DNA of 63,911 bases from a virus. The stretch spans positions 1 through 63,911 of the IMG/VR virus record IMGVR_UViG_3300021437_000017. One strand, given 5' to 3'. A program made the position numbers and the translations under genes. Shown here in pieces: positions 50,981-59,260 of the stretch; position 1 is the first letter of the stretch, and the number at the start of each line of letters is the position of its first letter. The notes under the pieces are model-generated. The model was not told where the DNA came from, did no database searches, and saw only the letters and a list, made by a program, of their open reading frames with translations.

Positions 50981-51004
50981 CGCCAAGTCGCCACGGAGCG
51001 GGAA

Positions 51005-51205
51005 ATGAGAGAACCACGATCCGCATTGACTGACCCCCAAATTGGCGACCGCGTGCGCGCTAGGGGACGGACCAGGATTGTCATGAGACGGGATGGCAAT
51101 GATATTTGGTATCGAGTTGAGGAACAAGGCAACGCACATTCCAAAAATTGCTGGATCACGACTTGGCAGGATTGGTGCAGAAAGAACGATGCGGTGGCGC
51201 TATGA
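51005..51205 (+). CDS. Small early protein, unknown
   Basis: This 66-residue product starts MREPRSALTDPQIGDRVRAR, with a small beta-barrel-like pattern (VRARGRTRIVMRRDGNDIWY) and a Trp-rich end. The ribosome site is ggagcggg. Its stop overlaps the next ATG (ATGA). Confidence 0.6.
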   Translation: MREPRSALTDPQIGDRVRARGRTRIVMRRDGNDIWYRVEEQGNAHSKNCWITTWQDWCRKNDAVAL

Positions 51206-51390
51206 AATCGCGCGCCTTCCTCAAAATTCCCTCGCAGATAGTTATCGGAAAATATCGTCTCATCGAATTGGACGATCCGAATAAAATCTGGATTGGCAGC
51301 ATGAAGAAAGGCCGAGAAGGCGAGGGCGGCGCGTTTAACATGCACGATTTAGCCAAAGTCATTGAAGCATTCTATCGAGAAAATTTTTGA
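51202..51390 (+). CDS. Small early protein, unknown
   Basis: This 62-residue product (MKSRAFLKIPSQIVIGKYRL...) begins with beta strands and ends in a helix (MHDLAKVIEAFYREN). It is coupled to both neighbours by overlaps of 4 and 1 bases. Confidence 0.6.
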   Translation: MKSRAFLKIPSQIVIGKYRLIELDDPNKIWIGSMKKGREGEGGAFNMHDLAKVIEAFYRENF

Positions 51391-51674
51391 TGAACGATCT
51401 CGGCCCCGGCCTGCTCTCATTGATTAAACTGACCCAAGGACACCCGCGAGCGATTGCGGCGCTGCGTGAGTTGCGGAAATTCCAGAACGGTATCGACAAT
51501 ATTCTGGCCGCTCTGAAAGCCGCGCCGTCGCTACCTATCGAAACCTGCTCAATCGAAGATCAGGCGAAGTGGACGGACATCCTCACGAGTATCCTGATGG
51601 CGCTCGGGACGTATGAGGCGACAGGCAAGCCGCGCACGATGGCCGAAGAATTGGGATTGGTGAAAGAACCGTGA
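51390..51674 (+). CDS. Small early helical protein, unknown
   Basis: This 94-residue product starts MNDLGPGLLSLIKLTQGHPR and is nearly all helical (AIAALRELRKFQNGIDNILA). The ATG overlaps the upstream stop (TGATG). There is no recognised domain. Confidence 0.6.
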   Translation: MNDLGPGLLSLIKLTQGHPRAIAALRELRKFQNGIDNILAALKAAPSLPIETCSIEDQAKWTDILTSILMALGTYEATGKPRTMAEELGLVKEP

Positions 51675-51865
51675 AGAAAAAGCCGGTTAATCCTCGCAAC
51701 TATCATCGCCAATTTTGGTTGATTACGGACGGTAACGAAGTGAGAATTCTGCACCAGACAGAAGACGCCGCACGGGTAACCGCTAAAGAATACGGCTGGG
51801 ATATTCTCAAATGCGAGCAAGAGGAATTGCGGCGGCTCGTGAAAATGGGGGCAACCGTGCTATGA
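51671..51865 (+). CDS. Small early protein, unknown
   Basis: This 64-residue product starts at GTG in a GTGA overlap: MKKKPVNPRNYHRQFWLITD, then a mixed alpha/beta segment ending in a charged helix. It overlaps the next gene by 4. Confidence 0.55.
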   Translation: MKKKPVNPRNYHRQFWLITDGNEVRILHQTEDAARVTAKEYGWDILKCEQEELRRLVKMGATVL

Positions 51866-52056
51866 AATCGAGGGGAAAACCGGTTAAGCGCGGCACGCTC
51901 GCATGGGCGGTGTTAAACAAGTCTGACGATTGCATACTTCGTGGCTTGCCGACAACGCAGAAATCAATTTTCTCCGATCGGTCAGAGGCTAAGAGAGATT
52001 GCCCGTCCTATGGACGCGTCGCTCGCGTCCGCATAACCGAGGTCACGCCAAAATGA
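51862..52056 (+). CDS. Small basic early protein, unknown
   Basis: This 64-residue product starts MKSRGKPVKRGTLAWAVLNK and is rich in Lys and Arg with two Cys. It is coupled by ATGA on both sides. The MKSR start is shared with the gene at 51202, which may reflect an old duplication or chance. Confidence 0.55.
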   Translation: MKSRGKPVKRGTLAWAVLNKSDDCILRGLPTTQKSIFSDRSEAKRDCPSYGRVARVRITEVTPK

Positions 52057-52733
52057 CCGGCATGGGAAATTTCAGAGGGCTATCCCTGCGCGACTTCGAG
52101 GTGCGCCAGGCAGAGATTAAAGCCAAGGTGCACAAAGTGCAGGTGATGCCTCCAGATTATGAGGATGAGCATAAAGGCGGCAGGCCGAAGTCGCCAGTTC
52201 CCGCCGAGGTGCGAAAGCGGATTCAATACGACAAGGCAATCGCCAAGCGGGCGGCGGCGAAAATTGGCAGGCCGGTTACGGTTGGCCAGGTCACGCCGAG
52301 CGTTAAACAGGTCGGAAATGGCCTGAATTTGACCCTTCCGTGGCCACCAAGCATCAACCATTATTGGCTGCTCAATAAGAACGGCTCACGGCGGATCAGC
52401 GCGGCCGGAGAGACCTTCCGCACCGTAGTCAAGGCTCTGCCGCTGCTTCAAACGATACGCGGCGAATGCTCGATCCGAATCGTGGCCAATGCGCCAGACA
52501 AACGGCGGCGCGATCTGGATAACCTGCTCAAGTCGTTGCTTGACGCGCTGCAACATGCAAATATCATCGTTGACGATTGTAACGTGGTCGATTTGCACAT
52601 CCTGCGAGGCGTCTATCGCATGGGCGGAAGCGTGGAGATCGAAGTCAGACCGGCAAATTCCGTTGTGCATGCCCCGATTTCAAGCCAAGATCGCCAAGGC
52701 GACGCGCGTCTGACGGACAGGATATACGGGTAG
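52053..52733 (+). CDS. rusA: RusA-like Holliday junction resolvase with N-terminal extension
   Basis: This 226-residue protein has a C-terminal RusA domain (residues about 92-205): LPWPPSINHYW, then RRRDLDNLLKSLLDALQ with the catalytic Asp pair, and NIIVDDCNVVDLH with further acidic residues. RusA resolves recombination and replication junctions, here before packaging. The first 90 residues are an extension not found in E. coli RusA (120 residues), basic and helical, perhaps for DNA or partner binding. Confidence 0.85.
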   Translation: MTGMGNFRGLSLRDFEVRQAEIKAKVHKVQVMPPDYEDEHKGGRPKSPVPAEVRKRIQYDKAIAKRAAAKIGRPVTVGQVTPSVKQVGNGLNLTLPWPPSINHYWLLNKNGSRRISAAGETFRTVVKALPLLQTIRGECSIRIVANAPDKRRRDLDNLLKSLLDALQHANIIVDDCNVVDLHILRGVYRMGGSVEIEVRPANSVVHAPISSQDRQGDARLTDRIYG

Positions 52734-52775
52734 CCCAAGGGCGATTTTGAGCGTTCTAGCTCGAGTAGGCCAGTT

Positions 52776-52985
52776 TCAGGAATGTAGCCGGTTGAACAGC
52801 CGACGTAGCGCGTAGCTCCTGACCAGCGAAACCGCCGTAAACGCGCAGGTTATCGCCACGTTTTGATCCAGTCTGACCGCAATACCAAGCGCGGGGAATA
52901 CCACTAGTTGAGCGGCAAATGCGACGCCCATGCCGATAGCGATATTGGCGAAGGATTCAATCAGCGATTGCGTCTTGGTCTGCAT
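52776..52985 (-). CDS. Small two-helix membrane protein (DUF7220-like)
   Basis: This 69-residue product starts MQTKTQSLIESFANIAIGMG: two membrane segments separated by a short turn, and the basic end RSYALRRLFNRLHS. This plan matches small phage proteins grouped as DUF7220. It overlaps the methyltransferase gene by 29 bases in another frame. The 42 bases to the opposing rusA gene contain only a short hairpin. Confidence 0.65.
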   Translation of the reverse strand: MQTKTQSLIESFANIAIGMGVAFAAQLVVFPALGIAVRLDQNVAITCAFTAVSLVRSYALRRLFNRLHS

Positions 52986-53952
52986 CTTCGCCAAAATCCA
53001 GCAGATCATTTTCTTCGTCGCGCTTGCCTTCTGCCGCCAGTTGCACATTCTTGACGGCCTGCCGATAGTAGCTTGGCTTTAGTTCGATCCCTATCCCGCG
53101 TCGGCCAGCACAGACAGCCCCGTAGACTTCGCTACCTACGCCCATGAACGGCGTCAGGACCGTTTCGCCGGGATTCGACCAGAGCGCAAGTCCTCGGTCA
53201 ATCACATCGAGTTGCAACGGGTGGACATGTTTGTCATCCTCAAATTCCTTTGCTTCACGGTGTGGAAGCACGCGATCAATGCGAATGTCATCCCAAAACG
53301 CGGAAGCGTATTGCCTCCAAATCCAATGCGAAAATTTGTTTTCGAGCTGTGATCCTTTCCAATTCCTGTAGTCGCGTGCATCGGCAGGCATCGGGCGCGA
53401 CCCTGCGTATTCCGTCAATCCTTCGGGATGAGTAACCGGAATTGTATTTGCCCCGCTACGGCGGAATATGACAAGCTGGTCGGCGTTTGCAATGCTGTGC
53501 CGCGTAGAATCAAGCGTGATGCTCTTGTGCGACAAGCTTTTCGTCATCGTGCGGTTGCGCACCAGGAGCGGCTCTTTCCATACGTGGTAACGCGCGATGA
53601 AATGGAATCCGCATTTTTCGTGCAGCCGGATAATCTCGCCTGGCAAGTCGGTCAGATGGTCAAGCCCAGAGTTTCCGGTAGGAATATCGGTGCAATGCAC
53701 GGCACTGATGCGGCCCGGTTTCGTCAAGCGGTGTATCTCGCGCACGATGAATTCGTAGTGCGTAAAAAATTCATCGCGGTCTATGCAGTTCGATAGATCG
53801 CGCTCGCTGCTGGAATACTGATATAGGCCAGCAAACGGAGGCGAGTAAATCGACATGTCAACGCATCCTTCCGGAAATGTCGGTAAGACCTCCATGCAAT
53901 CGCCGAGATACAAGGCGTAGCGGTCATTGATTAATTGCTCTGCGATAGCCAT
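52957..53952 (-). CDS. DNA methyltransferase, beta-class (SPPF motif)
   Basis: This 331-residue protein has catalytic motif IV as SPPFAG near residue 37, then a specificity region, and motif I as TPFMGVGSEVYGA near residue 275. The order IV...I marks the beta class; S-P-P-F is typical of N4-cytosine enzymes, though N6-adenine is not excluded. It follows the SNF2-like helicase gene with a 22-base overlap. Likely role: marking phage DNA against host restriction. Confidence 0.82.
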   Translation of the reverse strand: MAIAEQLINDRYALYLGDCMEVLPTFPEGCVDMSIYSPPFAGLYQYSSSERDLSNCIDRDEFFTHYEFIVREIHRLTKPGRISAVHCTDIPTGNSGLDHLTDLPGEIIRLHEKCGFHFIARYHVWKEPLLVRNRTMTKSLSHKSITLDSTRHSIANADQLVIFRRSGANTIPVTHPEGLTEYAGSRPMPADARDYRNWKGSQLENKFSHWIWRQYASAFWDDIRIDRVLPHREAKEFEDDKHVHPLQLDVIDRGLALWSNPGETVLTPFMGVGSEVYGAVCAGRRGIGIELKPSYYRQAVKNVQLAAEGKRDEENDLLDFGEDADQDAIAD

Positions 53953-55361
53953 TGCGGAATCTCCGGTTGTTTGCTGTAGGTGGCCCGCGCGATATGCACG
54001 GCATCGTTCATGTTGGCGACCAAATGCTCAAACATCTGGTCAGCCGCTTGGCTTTTTCGGATCATGCTTTCACGGACATGGACTTCGCCCTCGGTCGAAA
54101 TGATATCCACCGTCACGGGTTGCTTTTGCCCAAAGCGCCAGCAACGCCGGATTGACTGATAGTATTGCTCATAGCTGTGCGAGGCAAAGGTGACGACGTG
54201 TGCGCAATGCTGCCAGTTCATGCCCCAAGCGCCGATCTTCGGCTTGATTATGAGAACGCGAATCTTGCCGGCACTGAAAGCGGTATATGCTTCCTCTTTT
54301 TCCTCATCAGTGTTTGATCCCGCAACCTGCACAGAATCCTTGATTGTCTTTTCGAGCATATCACCCTCAACATTCAGGTGACACCACACAATAGCGGGCT
54401 TCCCGTGGTTCACTAGATTGGCCACAAGCTCCGCGCGCTCGTCCAGCGTGCGCCTGCGTTCGTCGCGTTCCTCTTTCAATCCAAATGCCGGCACGGTGAA
54501 CAGCATCCCATCTGCCGGCCGCTTTGGCGTGATGATGTGATCTCGCGTATTGAGCGGCGGCAGGATAAACGCGCCGTCATCAAAGCCAAGGTCCGAGGGT
54601 TTGCGACACGCCATTGCCCAAGAGCACACCCATTGCCAGAACGGCAACTCTGCATGACCTTTCAGACGCCATTGCCCGATCTGTTGCGAAACCCGGTAGG
54701 CGAGTTTTTGAAAGTGGTTGCCAGTGTGCGCGCCTCGCGCCAGTTTAACTTCGTTCATGCGGCTTTTCTTTTTGTCATCCTGCATGAAAAAACGCGCGAG
54801 CATATCGCTGTAGCCCAATGCCCCCAACGCTTCGCTAGACGTTCCAAGTTCATAGTAATCGTTCGGCGCGGCCGTCGCAGTGCAAAGCAGGCGATACGGC
54901 ACTTTTGCCATGAATCGCGTTACGCCCTTTTGAGTTACGCCGGTAAAGTGCTTGAGGATAGAGCTTTCATCGCATACCACGCCTCCGAAGTCATCAGGAT
55001 TGAAATAATGCAAACGTTCGTAATTCGTGATGTTGATGCCGGCATGCACTTCGCCTTCGCGTGAGCGGTGCGCTTCGATGTCGAACTTCGCAGCCTCTCC
55101 AAGGCTCTGAGGCGACACGGCAAGCGGCGTTAAGATCAATACCGGCTTATTGGTTTTCCTCACCACGTTTTCAGCCCAAACAAGCTGCATCGGAGTTTTA
55201 CCGAGCCCGCAATCAGCGAATACAGCGCCCTTACCTTTCCGCAGCGACCATTCGACAAGCGCCCGTTGAAAATCGAAAAGGAAGTCCGGCATCCATAGCG
55301 GCTCGAATCCGTCCATTGCGCCGGACTGAGACTTCCGCTCTATAAACTCGGCGTAGTTCAT
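53931..55361 (-). CDS. SNF2-like superfamily 2 helicase
   Basis: This 476-residue protein starts MNYAEFIERKSQSG. Motif I is FADCGLGKTPMQL, motif II is VVCDESSILK (DExx as D-E-S-S), motif III is LCTATAAP, and motif VI is YYQSIRRCWRFGQKQPV. This is the phage SNF2-like family, which translocates on double-stranded DNA. Next to a DNA methyltransferase it may remodel DNA during replication or modification. Start and stop overlap neighbouring genes. Confidence 0.85.
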   Translation of the reverse strand: MNYAEFIERKSQSGAMDGFEPLWMPDFLFDFQRALVEWSLRKGKGAVFADCGLGKTPMQLVWAENVVRKTNKPVLILTPLAVSPQSLGEAAKFDIEAHRSREGEVHAGINITNYERLHYFNPDDFGGVVCDESSILKHFTGVTQKGVTRFMAKVPYRLLCTATAAPNDYYELGTSSEALGALGYSDMLARFFMQDDKKKSRMNEVKLARGAHTGNHFQKLAYRVSQQIGQWRLKGHAELPFWQWVCSWAMACRKPSDLGFDDGAFILPPLNTRDHIITPKRPADGMLFTVPAFGLKEERDERRRTLDERAELVANLVNHGKPAIVWCHLNVEGDMLEKTIKDSVQVAGSNTDEEKEEAYTAFSAGKIRVLIIKPKIGAWGMNWQHCAHVVTFASHSYEQYYQSIRRCWRFGQKQPVTVDIISTEGEVHVRESMIRKSQAADQMFEHLVANMNDAVHIARATYSKQPEIPQWLSQSN

Positions 55362-55474
55362 GCCGCCGCCGCGATCCCGAGAAGCACCAGCGCGACGATT
55401 GCCAGCCCGTTGCACAGCTCGCGCCATGGGAACGGCTCGCGGTAACAGCGTTTGTCGTGGTAGTCGCGGATCAT
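55358..55474 (-). CDS. Small protein with C-terminal membrane helix
   Basis: This 38-residue product (MIRDYHDKRCYREPFPWREL...) ends in a hydrophobic helix (LAIVALVLLGIAAAA). It has ribosome site gaggag, and ATGA overlaps join it to both neighbours. That packing supports expression despite its size. Confidence 0.55.
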   Translation of the reverse strand: MIRDYHDKRCYREPFPWRELCNGLAIVALVLLGIAAAA

Positions 55475-55650
55475 ACTATCCTCCTCAGTTCCCGCGCGTG
55501 ATGCTTGGACCATGTGCCATCTGGCCATTTCACCGCGACTTGATTACCAGGACGCTGCGATTGCACGATGCCCTTGGGGTAATGCTGGCCAAGGTGCGCG
55601 ACGATTGCGCCGATGTCGTGCTTGATGATGGTGCGCTTGGAAGTGGTCAA
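55471..55650 (-). CDS. Small hypothetical protein, probable TTG start
   Basis: This 59-residue product starts at TTG within TTGA, overlapping the upstream stop in the same 4-nt style as its neighbours; a GTG further upstream (55689) is an alternative. The middle (IGAIVAHLGQHYPKGIVQSQ, then VAVKWPDGTW) looks like a small beta-barrel. Confidence 0.5.
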   Translation of the reverse strand: MTTSKRTIIKHDIGAIVAHLGQHYPKGIVQSQRPGNQVAVKWPDGTWSKHHARELRRIV

Positions 55651-55850
55651 GATTGCGCCTTGGCGTCTTTGGCTATAGAAAATGACCACTGGCCTATCGG
55701 ATCAAGTCCGCGCGTTCTGATTGCTCGCTCAATCGCTGGAAAGGTAACTACCGGATGATACACGCCCCAATCAGGTCGCACTTCCATGCACTCTCCTTCT
55801 GGTAATGCGATGACTGCACGATTGCCATTGATGTAAATGTTGATATCCAT
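55647..55850 (-). CDS. Small hypothetical protein
   Basis: This 67-residue product starts MDINIYINGNRAVIALPEGE with ribosome site aaaggga. A beta-rich start is followed by a mixed end. It shows no family I recognise. Confidence 0.6.
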   Translation of the reverse strand: MDINIYINGNRAVIALPEGECMEVRPDWGVYHPVVTFPAIERAIRTRGLDPIGQWSFSIAKDAKAQS

Positions 55851-55911
55851 GATTTCCCTTTCGTGGTTAATGCCGCCGCGTCAGCCGCTCACACCGGCTG
55901 AGGCTGCGGGA

Positions 55912-56127
55912 TTAGTCTTGCGAGATTCCGCACAGATGTTCAATATCACCACCGCGCGGAATTCTGCGGTTGATTTCGATGATCGATAACTCGGCATCAA
56001 GATCGAGGCCGGATATATTCGTCATGGCGGCGACCACCTGCGCTAAATCTGCACGATGCTTCCCATACCACGCAACATGCTCCGCCTGAATTTTCAGCGC
56101 TTCGCGCGGCGTCATTTTGATGTTCAT
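55912..56127 (-). CDS. Small helical protein
   Basis: This 71-residue product starts MNIKMTPREALKIQAEHVAW and is helical throughout, with ribosome site aaaggaaa. The gap downstream (55851-55911) has an inverted repeat CAGCCG/CGGCTG without a T-run. Confidence 0.6.
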   Translation of the reverse strand: MNIKMTPREALKIQAEHVAWYGKHRADLAQVVAAMTNISGLDLDAELSIIEINRRIPRGGDIEHLCGISQD

Positions 56128-56213
56128 GGTTGCTTTCCTTTCTTTCCGGGTTTAATCTATCTGCTCGGGGTAATCGGGGGCACCCACGCCTAGCGCGAAA
56201 GTCCCCCATTCCC

Positions 56214-57092
56214 TCATGCAGCTTGCGCTTCATCAGCAACCGCCTCCGCTTTCCAGCCAGTCACAAAATCAGCAGCTTTCTGCGCGTGACTCGCAGCGGT
56301 CAAGACTGCGCGCTTGTCATTTTTCAGGACTTGCAGCCAGCTTGCAATATATTCCGCATGTTGCAACTTGCCCGCAATGCCGCAATGCCCGCACAGATAA
56401 GCAGCGCCCATTTCGGCAACCAGTTCCTCCCTTGCGTATTGCTCATCGCCGTAGCGCTTGCCGTATTCGCGTGCTAACCTGGATTGATGACCAGTCCAAT
56501 GAGTTAGTTCATGCAAGCCGGTAGCGTAATAACTTCCAGCATCGGTGAAACTTTCTGGCGTTGGCAGTTGAATGAAATCATGCGATGGCGTAAAGAATGC
56601 GCGGTCACCACCATGCTTGACCACGGCTTTTGAAAGCAGCGCCTCCGCTTGTGTTTGACGCTCAATCTGCGTGCGCTCGTCAAGTTTCGGCAGATACTTT
56701 TCTGGCAAACCTTCTACTTGCGCCACATTGAAAACGGTGAAGCTGCGCAGAATGGGAATGGTTTTCTCAACGGCGTCTTTGTCGCCGGCCGCAATCGCTT
56801 TCACGTCGCGGATTTTCCACGGCTTGAAAAATACGATCATTGATCCATGCTCGCCAGCTTTGACATGCGCGCCAACTTCTTGCGCTTGCTTGTAGGTAAG
56901 CCAGCCGGTGAACGTATACTCATTGCAATAGAGCAGCGGGATATTGATCCCGCGATAACTCTTGCCTGATATCACGTTGTAAGGCATTCCGCCATTAGGA
57001 GCAGCGCAATTCCATGGCTTGATCCACGGCGTTACACCTGCCTCAAGTTTCGCAATGATCTTGTCAGTTACTTCTTGATACAGATCGCGCAT
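56214..57092 (-). CDS. ardC: ArdC-type antirestriction protein
   Basis: This 292-residue protein has the N-terminal single-strand DNA-binding domain of ArdC (VTDKIIAKLEAGVTPWIKPW, GMPYNVISGKSYRGIN, FTGWLTYKQAQEVGA) and a C-terminal metallopeptidase part with HELTHWTGH (HExxH) and EELVAEMGAAY (third ligand). In conjugative plasmids ArdC protects incoming DNA from restriction. In a phage early operon it would do the same, together with the methyltransferase. The ribosome site is gaggg. Confidence 0.88.
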   Translation of the reverse strand: MRDLYQEVTDKIIAKLEAGVTPWIKPWNCAAPNGGMPYNVISGKSYRGINIPLLYCNEYTFTGWLTYKQAQEVGAHVKAGEHGSMIVFFKPWKIRDVKAIAAGDKDAVEKTIPILRSFTVFNVAQVEGLPEKYLPKLDERTQIERQTQAEALLSKAVVKHGGDRAFFTPSHDFIQLPTPESFTDAGSYYATGLHELTHWTGHQSRLAREYGKRYGDEQYAREELVAEMGAAYLCGHCGIAGKLQHAEYIASWLQVLKNDKRAVLTAASHAQKAADFVTGWKAEAVADEAQAA

Positions 57093-57132
57093 GATACCCT
57101 CCTATTTGTTGCCGGACCCGCCGGCGCGGTAA

Positions 57133-57297
57133 CTAATTGGCCGCGTGCACCAAAGCGCGCAGCAGACATGGCCTGAGATGCTTGGCGTCAATCTCGCGTA
57201 GCGTAGCCCGCGCACAATCGCGGGCGCAGAGCTGGAGATTGGCCCGGCGGCATTCAGCTATCACGCGCAGGTTTGCGATTGCGTTTTTATTATTCAT
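57133..57297 (-). CDS. Small Cys/Arg-rich protein
   Basis: This 54-residue product starts MNNKNAIANLRVIAECRRAN and has four Cys and many Arg. It overlaps the upstream gene by 8 bases and has only a moderate ribosome site. It may be a small nucleic-acid binder. Confidence 0.45.
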   Translation of the reverse strand: MNNKNAIANLRVIAECRRANLQLCARDCARATLREIDAKHLRPCLLRALVHAAN

Positions 57298-57457
57298 CGC
57301 GCGCCTCGTCTTGCGCGGCGATCATGGCCAAAATGGTAAATTCGGATGCGTCGTTTTCTTCGTCCGAAATTTTATCCATGATGCGGTCGTAAGTTTCCTC
57401 GGGATATTCGGCGCGTAAAGTTGCAAATCGCTCGTAACGTTGTTCGGTGCGGTCCAT
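57290..57457 (-). CDS. Small acidic helical protein
   Basis: This 55-residue product starts MDRTEQRYERFATLRAEYPE with ribosome site aggaga. It is acidic and helical, possibly a DNA-mimic type; no family is recognised. Confidence 0.55.
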   Translation of the reverse strand: MDRTEQRYERFATLRAEYPEETYDRIMDKISDEENDASEFTILAMIAAQDEARDE

Positions 57458-57497
57458 TTTTAATCTCCTATCAGTTGACCAACTAACGATTGAATGG

Positions 57498-57866
57498 CTA
57501 AGATTTGACGCGCCTGCAATGTGCGATTTGCGTATTGTCACCGTAGGTTACTGCGTGCCAAGTTTCATTCTCGAACATAAACCACGCGTCATAACGCTTG
57601 CCAGCCATGTTATGACGGCCTATGCGAACGCGCCCAACTGGGAAGCGTAACGAGTTTGGCCAATTGGTAATTGCATACGCTTGCGCGTTGATTTCGGGAG
57701 CCTTGACCAGATACAGGCACGCTCTGCCAGTCTCACGCATATTGCGCTTGTCACGCTCTGCACAGCACGCGTAACAATGCTTTTTCCCGTCTTTGTCGAT
57801 ACCGTAGCCGTGAGTAATGCTGCTGTGCGCGCTTTCGCTATGGCCACAATCTAAAAGCTTATCCAT
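57498..57866 (-). CDS. Hypothetical protein with CxxC zinc site
   Basis: This 122-residue product starts MDKLLDCGHSESAHSSITHG, and KHCYACCAERDKRNM supplies the other Cys of a likely zinc site. A beta-rich C-terminal part contains ITNWPNSLRFPVGRVRIGRH. Proteins with this layout are widespread in phage early regions; their function is unknown to me. Confidence 0.65.
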   Translation of the reverse strand: MDKLLDCGHSESAHSSITHGYGIDKDGKKHCYACCAERDKRNMRETGRACLYLVKAPEINAQAYAITNWPNSLRFPVGRVRIGRHNMAGKRYDAWFMFENETWHAVTYGDNTQIAHCRRVKS

Positions 57867-57962
57867 GATGTTTACCTTTTTGCTATCACTGCTAAAATCC
57901 GCTAGCAGGTTGCGGTTTAACCCAACCATCGCAGCGCGCTCCGACGCGCTGGGTTTGTTAGG

Positions 57963-58199
57963 CTAAAACCTTTTCGCTTTCGCCAGTCTGTCGCGCCCTT
58001 CCATACTGATTGGCGTGATAAACGCGCCGCATTTACACCCCAATCCGCAGTCGTCCGCTTCGACCTTGGCAACGAAAGTTTTACCTTTTGGCGTCAAGCT
58101 GAAAATTCCTTCGCCATGACGGTAAAGACGATAGCGTTCACGAGCTACACCGCGCAACACGTTCGGCGTAAACAAAGACGGCTTCGATAATTCGTTCAT
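57963..58199 (-). CDS. Small early protein, possible regulator
   Basis: This 78-residue product starts MNELSKPSLFTPNVLRGVAR with ribosome site acaggag. The middle (YRLYRHGEGIFSLTPKGKTF) could be a winged-helix beta-hairpin, and two Cys-x2-Cys-like residues follow (CGLGCKC). It is transcribed from the promoter at 58231-58259. Confidence 0.55.
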   Translation of the reverse strand: MNELSKPSLFTPNVLRGVARERYRLYRHGEGIFSLTPKGKTFVAKVEADDCGLGCKCGAFITPISMEGRDRLAKAKRF

Positions 58200-58230
58200 T
58201 TCGCTCTCCTGTTGTTGATACGATGGAATG

Positions 58231-58259
58231 ATTATGCGCTTGGCCGCTAAGCATTGCAA
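58231..58259 (-). promoter_or_regulatory. Promoter for the 57963 gene and genes beyond
   Basis: On the - strand: TTGCAA (58259-58254), 17-nt spacer, CATAAT (58236-58231). It lies 32 bases before the start at 58199. It probably also drives the leftward genes down to ardC. Confidence 0.6.
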
Positions 58260-58302
58260 GAGATATTTCAACTATTTGCAAAAACAGTGATTCAGGTCAA
58301 GT

Positions 58303-58321
58303 TTTAGCTAGGACAGCTAAA
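58303..58321. promoter_or_regulatory. Palindromic operator candidate
   Basis: TTTAGCT and AGCTAAA, 7-bp arms with a 5-nt spacer (19 bp total), lie between the promoter at 58231-58259 and the stop of the gene at 58333. The symmetry suits a dimeric repressor. No T-run follows, so it is not a terminator. Confidence 0.5.
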
Positions 58322-58332
58322 TCAGCAATTGC

Positions 58333-58518
58333 TCAAACTTTGGGCAGCTTGGGCTTGCTAGGACGTGCAGCAATATGATCCTTCCACCTCGCTGCAATCG
58401 CTTTCCGACTGATCGCCATACGCTCATCAGGATCAAGCGCCGCAGCTCGCGCACGGCCGCCCTTAGCACCAATCAGCGCCAGGTAATCACGCAGCGACTT
58501 GTTGCTCATATCATCCAT
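58333..58518 (-). CDS. Small KGG-motif basic protein, probable regulator
   Basis: This 61-residue product starts MDDMSNKSLRDYLALIGAKG, followed by GRARAAALDPDERMAISRKA and ARW, a motif often seen in small plasmid and phage DNA-associated proteins. The start 58518 lies 8 nt after a -10 box with no ribosome site; an internal ATG at 58509 is possible. Regulation of the adjacent operons is plausible but unproven. Confidence 0.6.
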   Translation of the reverse strand: MDDMSNKSLRDYLALIGAKGGRARAAALDPDERMAISRKAIAARWKDHIAARPSKPKLPKV

Positions 58519-58526
58519 GGTCGGCA

Positions 58527-58556
58527 AGGATACGCGCAACGCTCGCCAATTGTCAA
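58527..58556 (-). promoter_or_regulatory. Promoter giving a near-leaderless mRNA
   Basis: On the - strand: TTGACA (58556-58551), 18-nt spacer, TATCCT (58532-58527), then 8 nt to ATG 58518. Transcription would start at or beside the start codon. Confidence 0.65.
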
Positions 58557-58608
58557 TACGGCGTTAGCGATGGGCTGACCACCAGCGCCCATGCACCCAA
58601 GACGCCGA

Positions 58609-58638
58609 TTTCACATTGTGAAATTTCTCGATACGAAA
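58609..58638. promoter_or_regulatory. Two abutting 15-bp operators (TTTC-N7-GAAA)
   Basis: TTTCACATTGTGAAA (58609-58623) is a perfect palindrome; directly next to it TTTCTCGATACGAAA (58624-58638) has the same TTTC-N7-GAAA outline. A further TTTCTCGA half-site starts at 58645. They lie upstream of the promoter at 58527-58556. Tandem sites like these suit cooperative binding of a dimeric repressor. Confidence 0.6.
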
Positions 58639-58639
58639 T

Positions 58640-58984
58640 GACGATTTCTCGACAGTTGTTCAAATTGGTGAAAGGTGAGATTTGACCACTGGTTAGAAAG
58701 TGAGCAGTTACGCGAGCGATAATCGCTCTCATATTGCACTATAAGCATTGTTTATGCCAGGAGTTGGCACTGTTCATGCTTTAGAGGTATGCTGCTTTGT
58801 CATTTGGGGGTAGATTTTGGGGTATTTTGCCAATACCTAAAACGTAGACTGGCGTATCCATTGGCTTGCAGGGTATCTTTTGGTTCCTGCTATGGGCACC
58901 TAATCGCAAAATCAATGGATATGATCGCATTGCAACACCATCTCACAGCCGCACCTAGACCCGCTGGATTGATCCAAGCTGCCG
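58640..58984. other. Gene-free stretch with palindrome and G-tract repeats
   Basis: I find no convincing gene here. It holds a perfect 15-bp palindrome GAGCGATAATCGCTC (58714-58728), a TATAAG hexamer at 58740, and near 58806-58830 two close TTTGGGG(G)TA motifs. The latter look like sequence often seen beside integrase genes, but no integrase is present. Confidence 0.4.
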
Positions 58985-59128
58985 TCAATGCCTGATGCCC
59001 AAAACGCGCCAGGATTCGATTACAGCCACGCAAAACGCTCCTGGGTTGGTAGGTAGCCTGAAGCCGCGCTGCACGTCGCTACGGCGTTCCTGATGGCCTT
59101 CCTGACGATTCTGTATGGTGTTTGACAT
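58985..59128 (-). CDS. Possible small protein
   Basis: This 47-residue frame (MSNTIQNRQEGHQERRSDVQ...) ends AFCVAVIESWRVLGIRH, which looks protein-like. There is no ribosome site before the ATG and no coupled neighbour. It may be a real small gene or chance. Confidence 0.3.
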   Translation of the reverse strand: MSNTIQNRQEGHQERRSDVQRGFRLPTNPGAFCVAVIESWRVLGIRH

Positions 59129-59260
59129 GCCGATCCGGCAGGTTAGGTGCAGATAAGTCCGCGCTTTGTCGTGGATTGATGCCAATCGGTGCCGGTTCCG
59201 GCCGCCTGCCATTGGGCCGCTGTCGGATTGGCTACCCTCGAATCGCTGGCCAAGAAGTCC

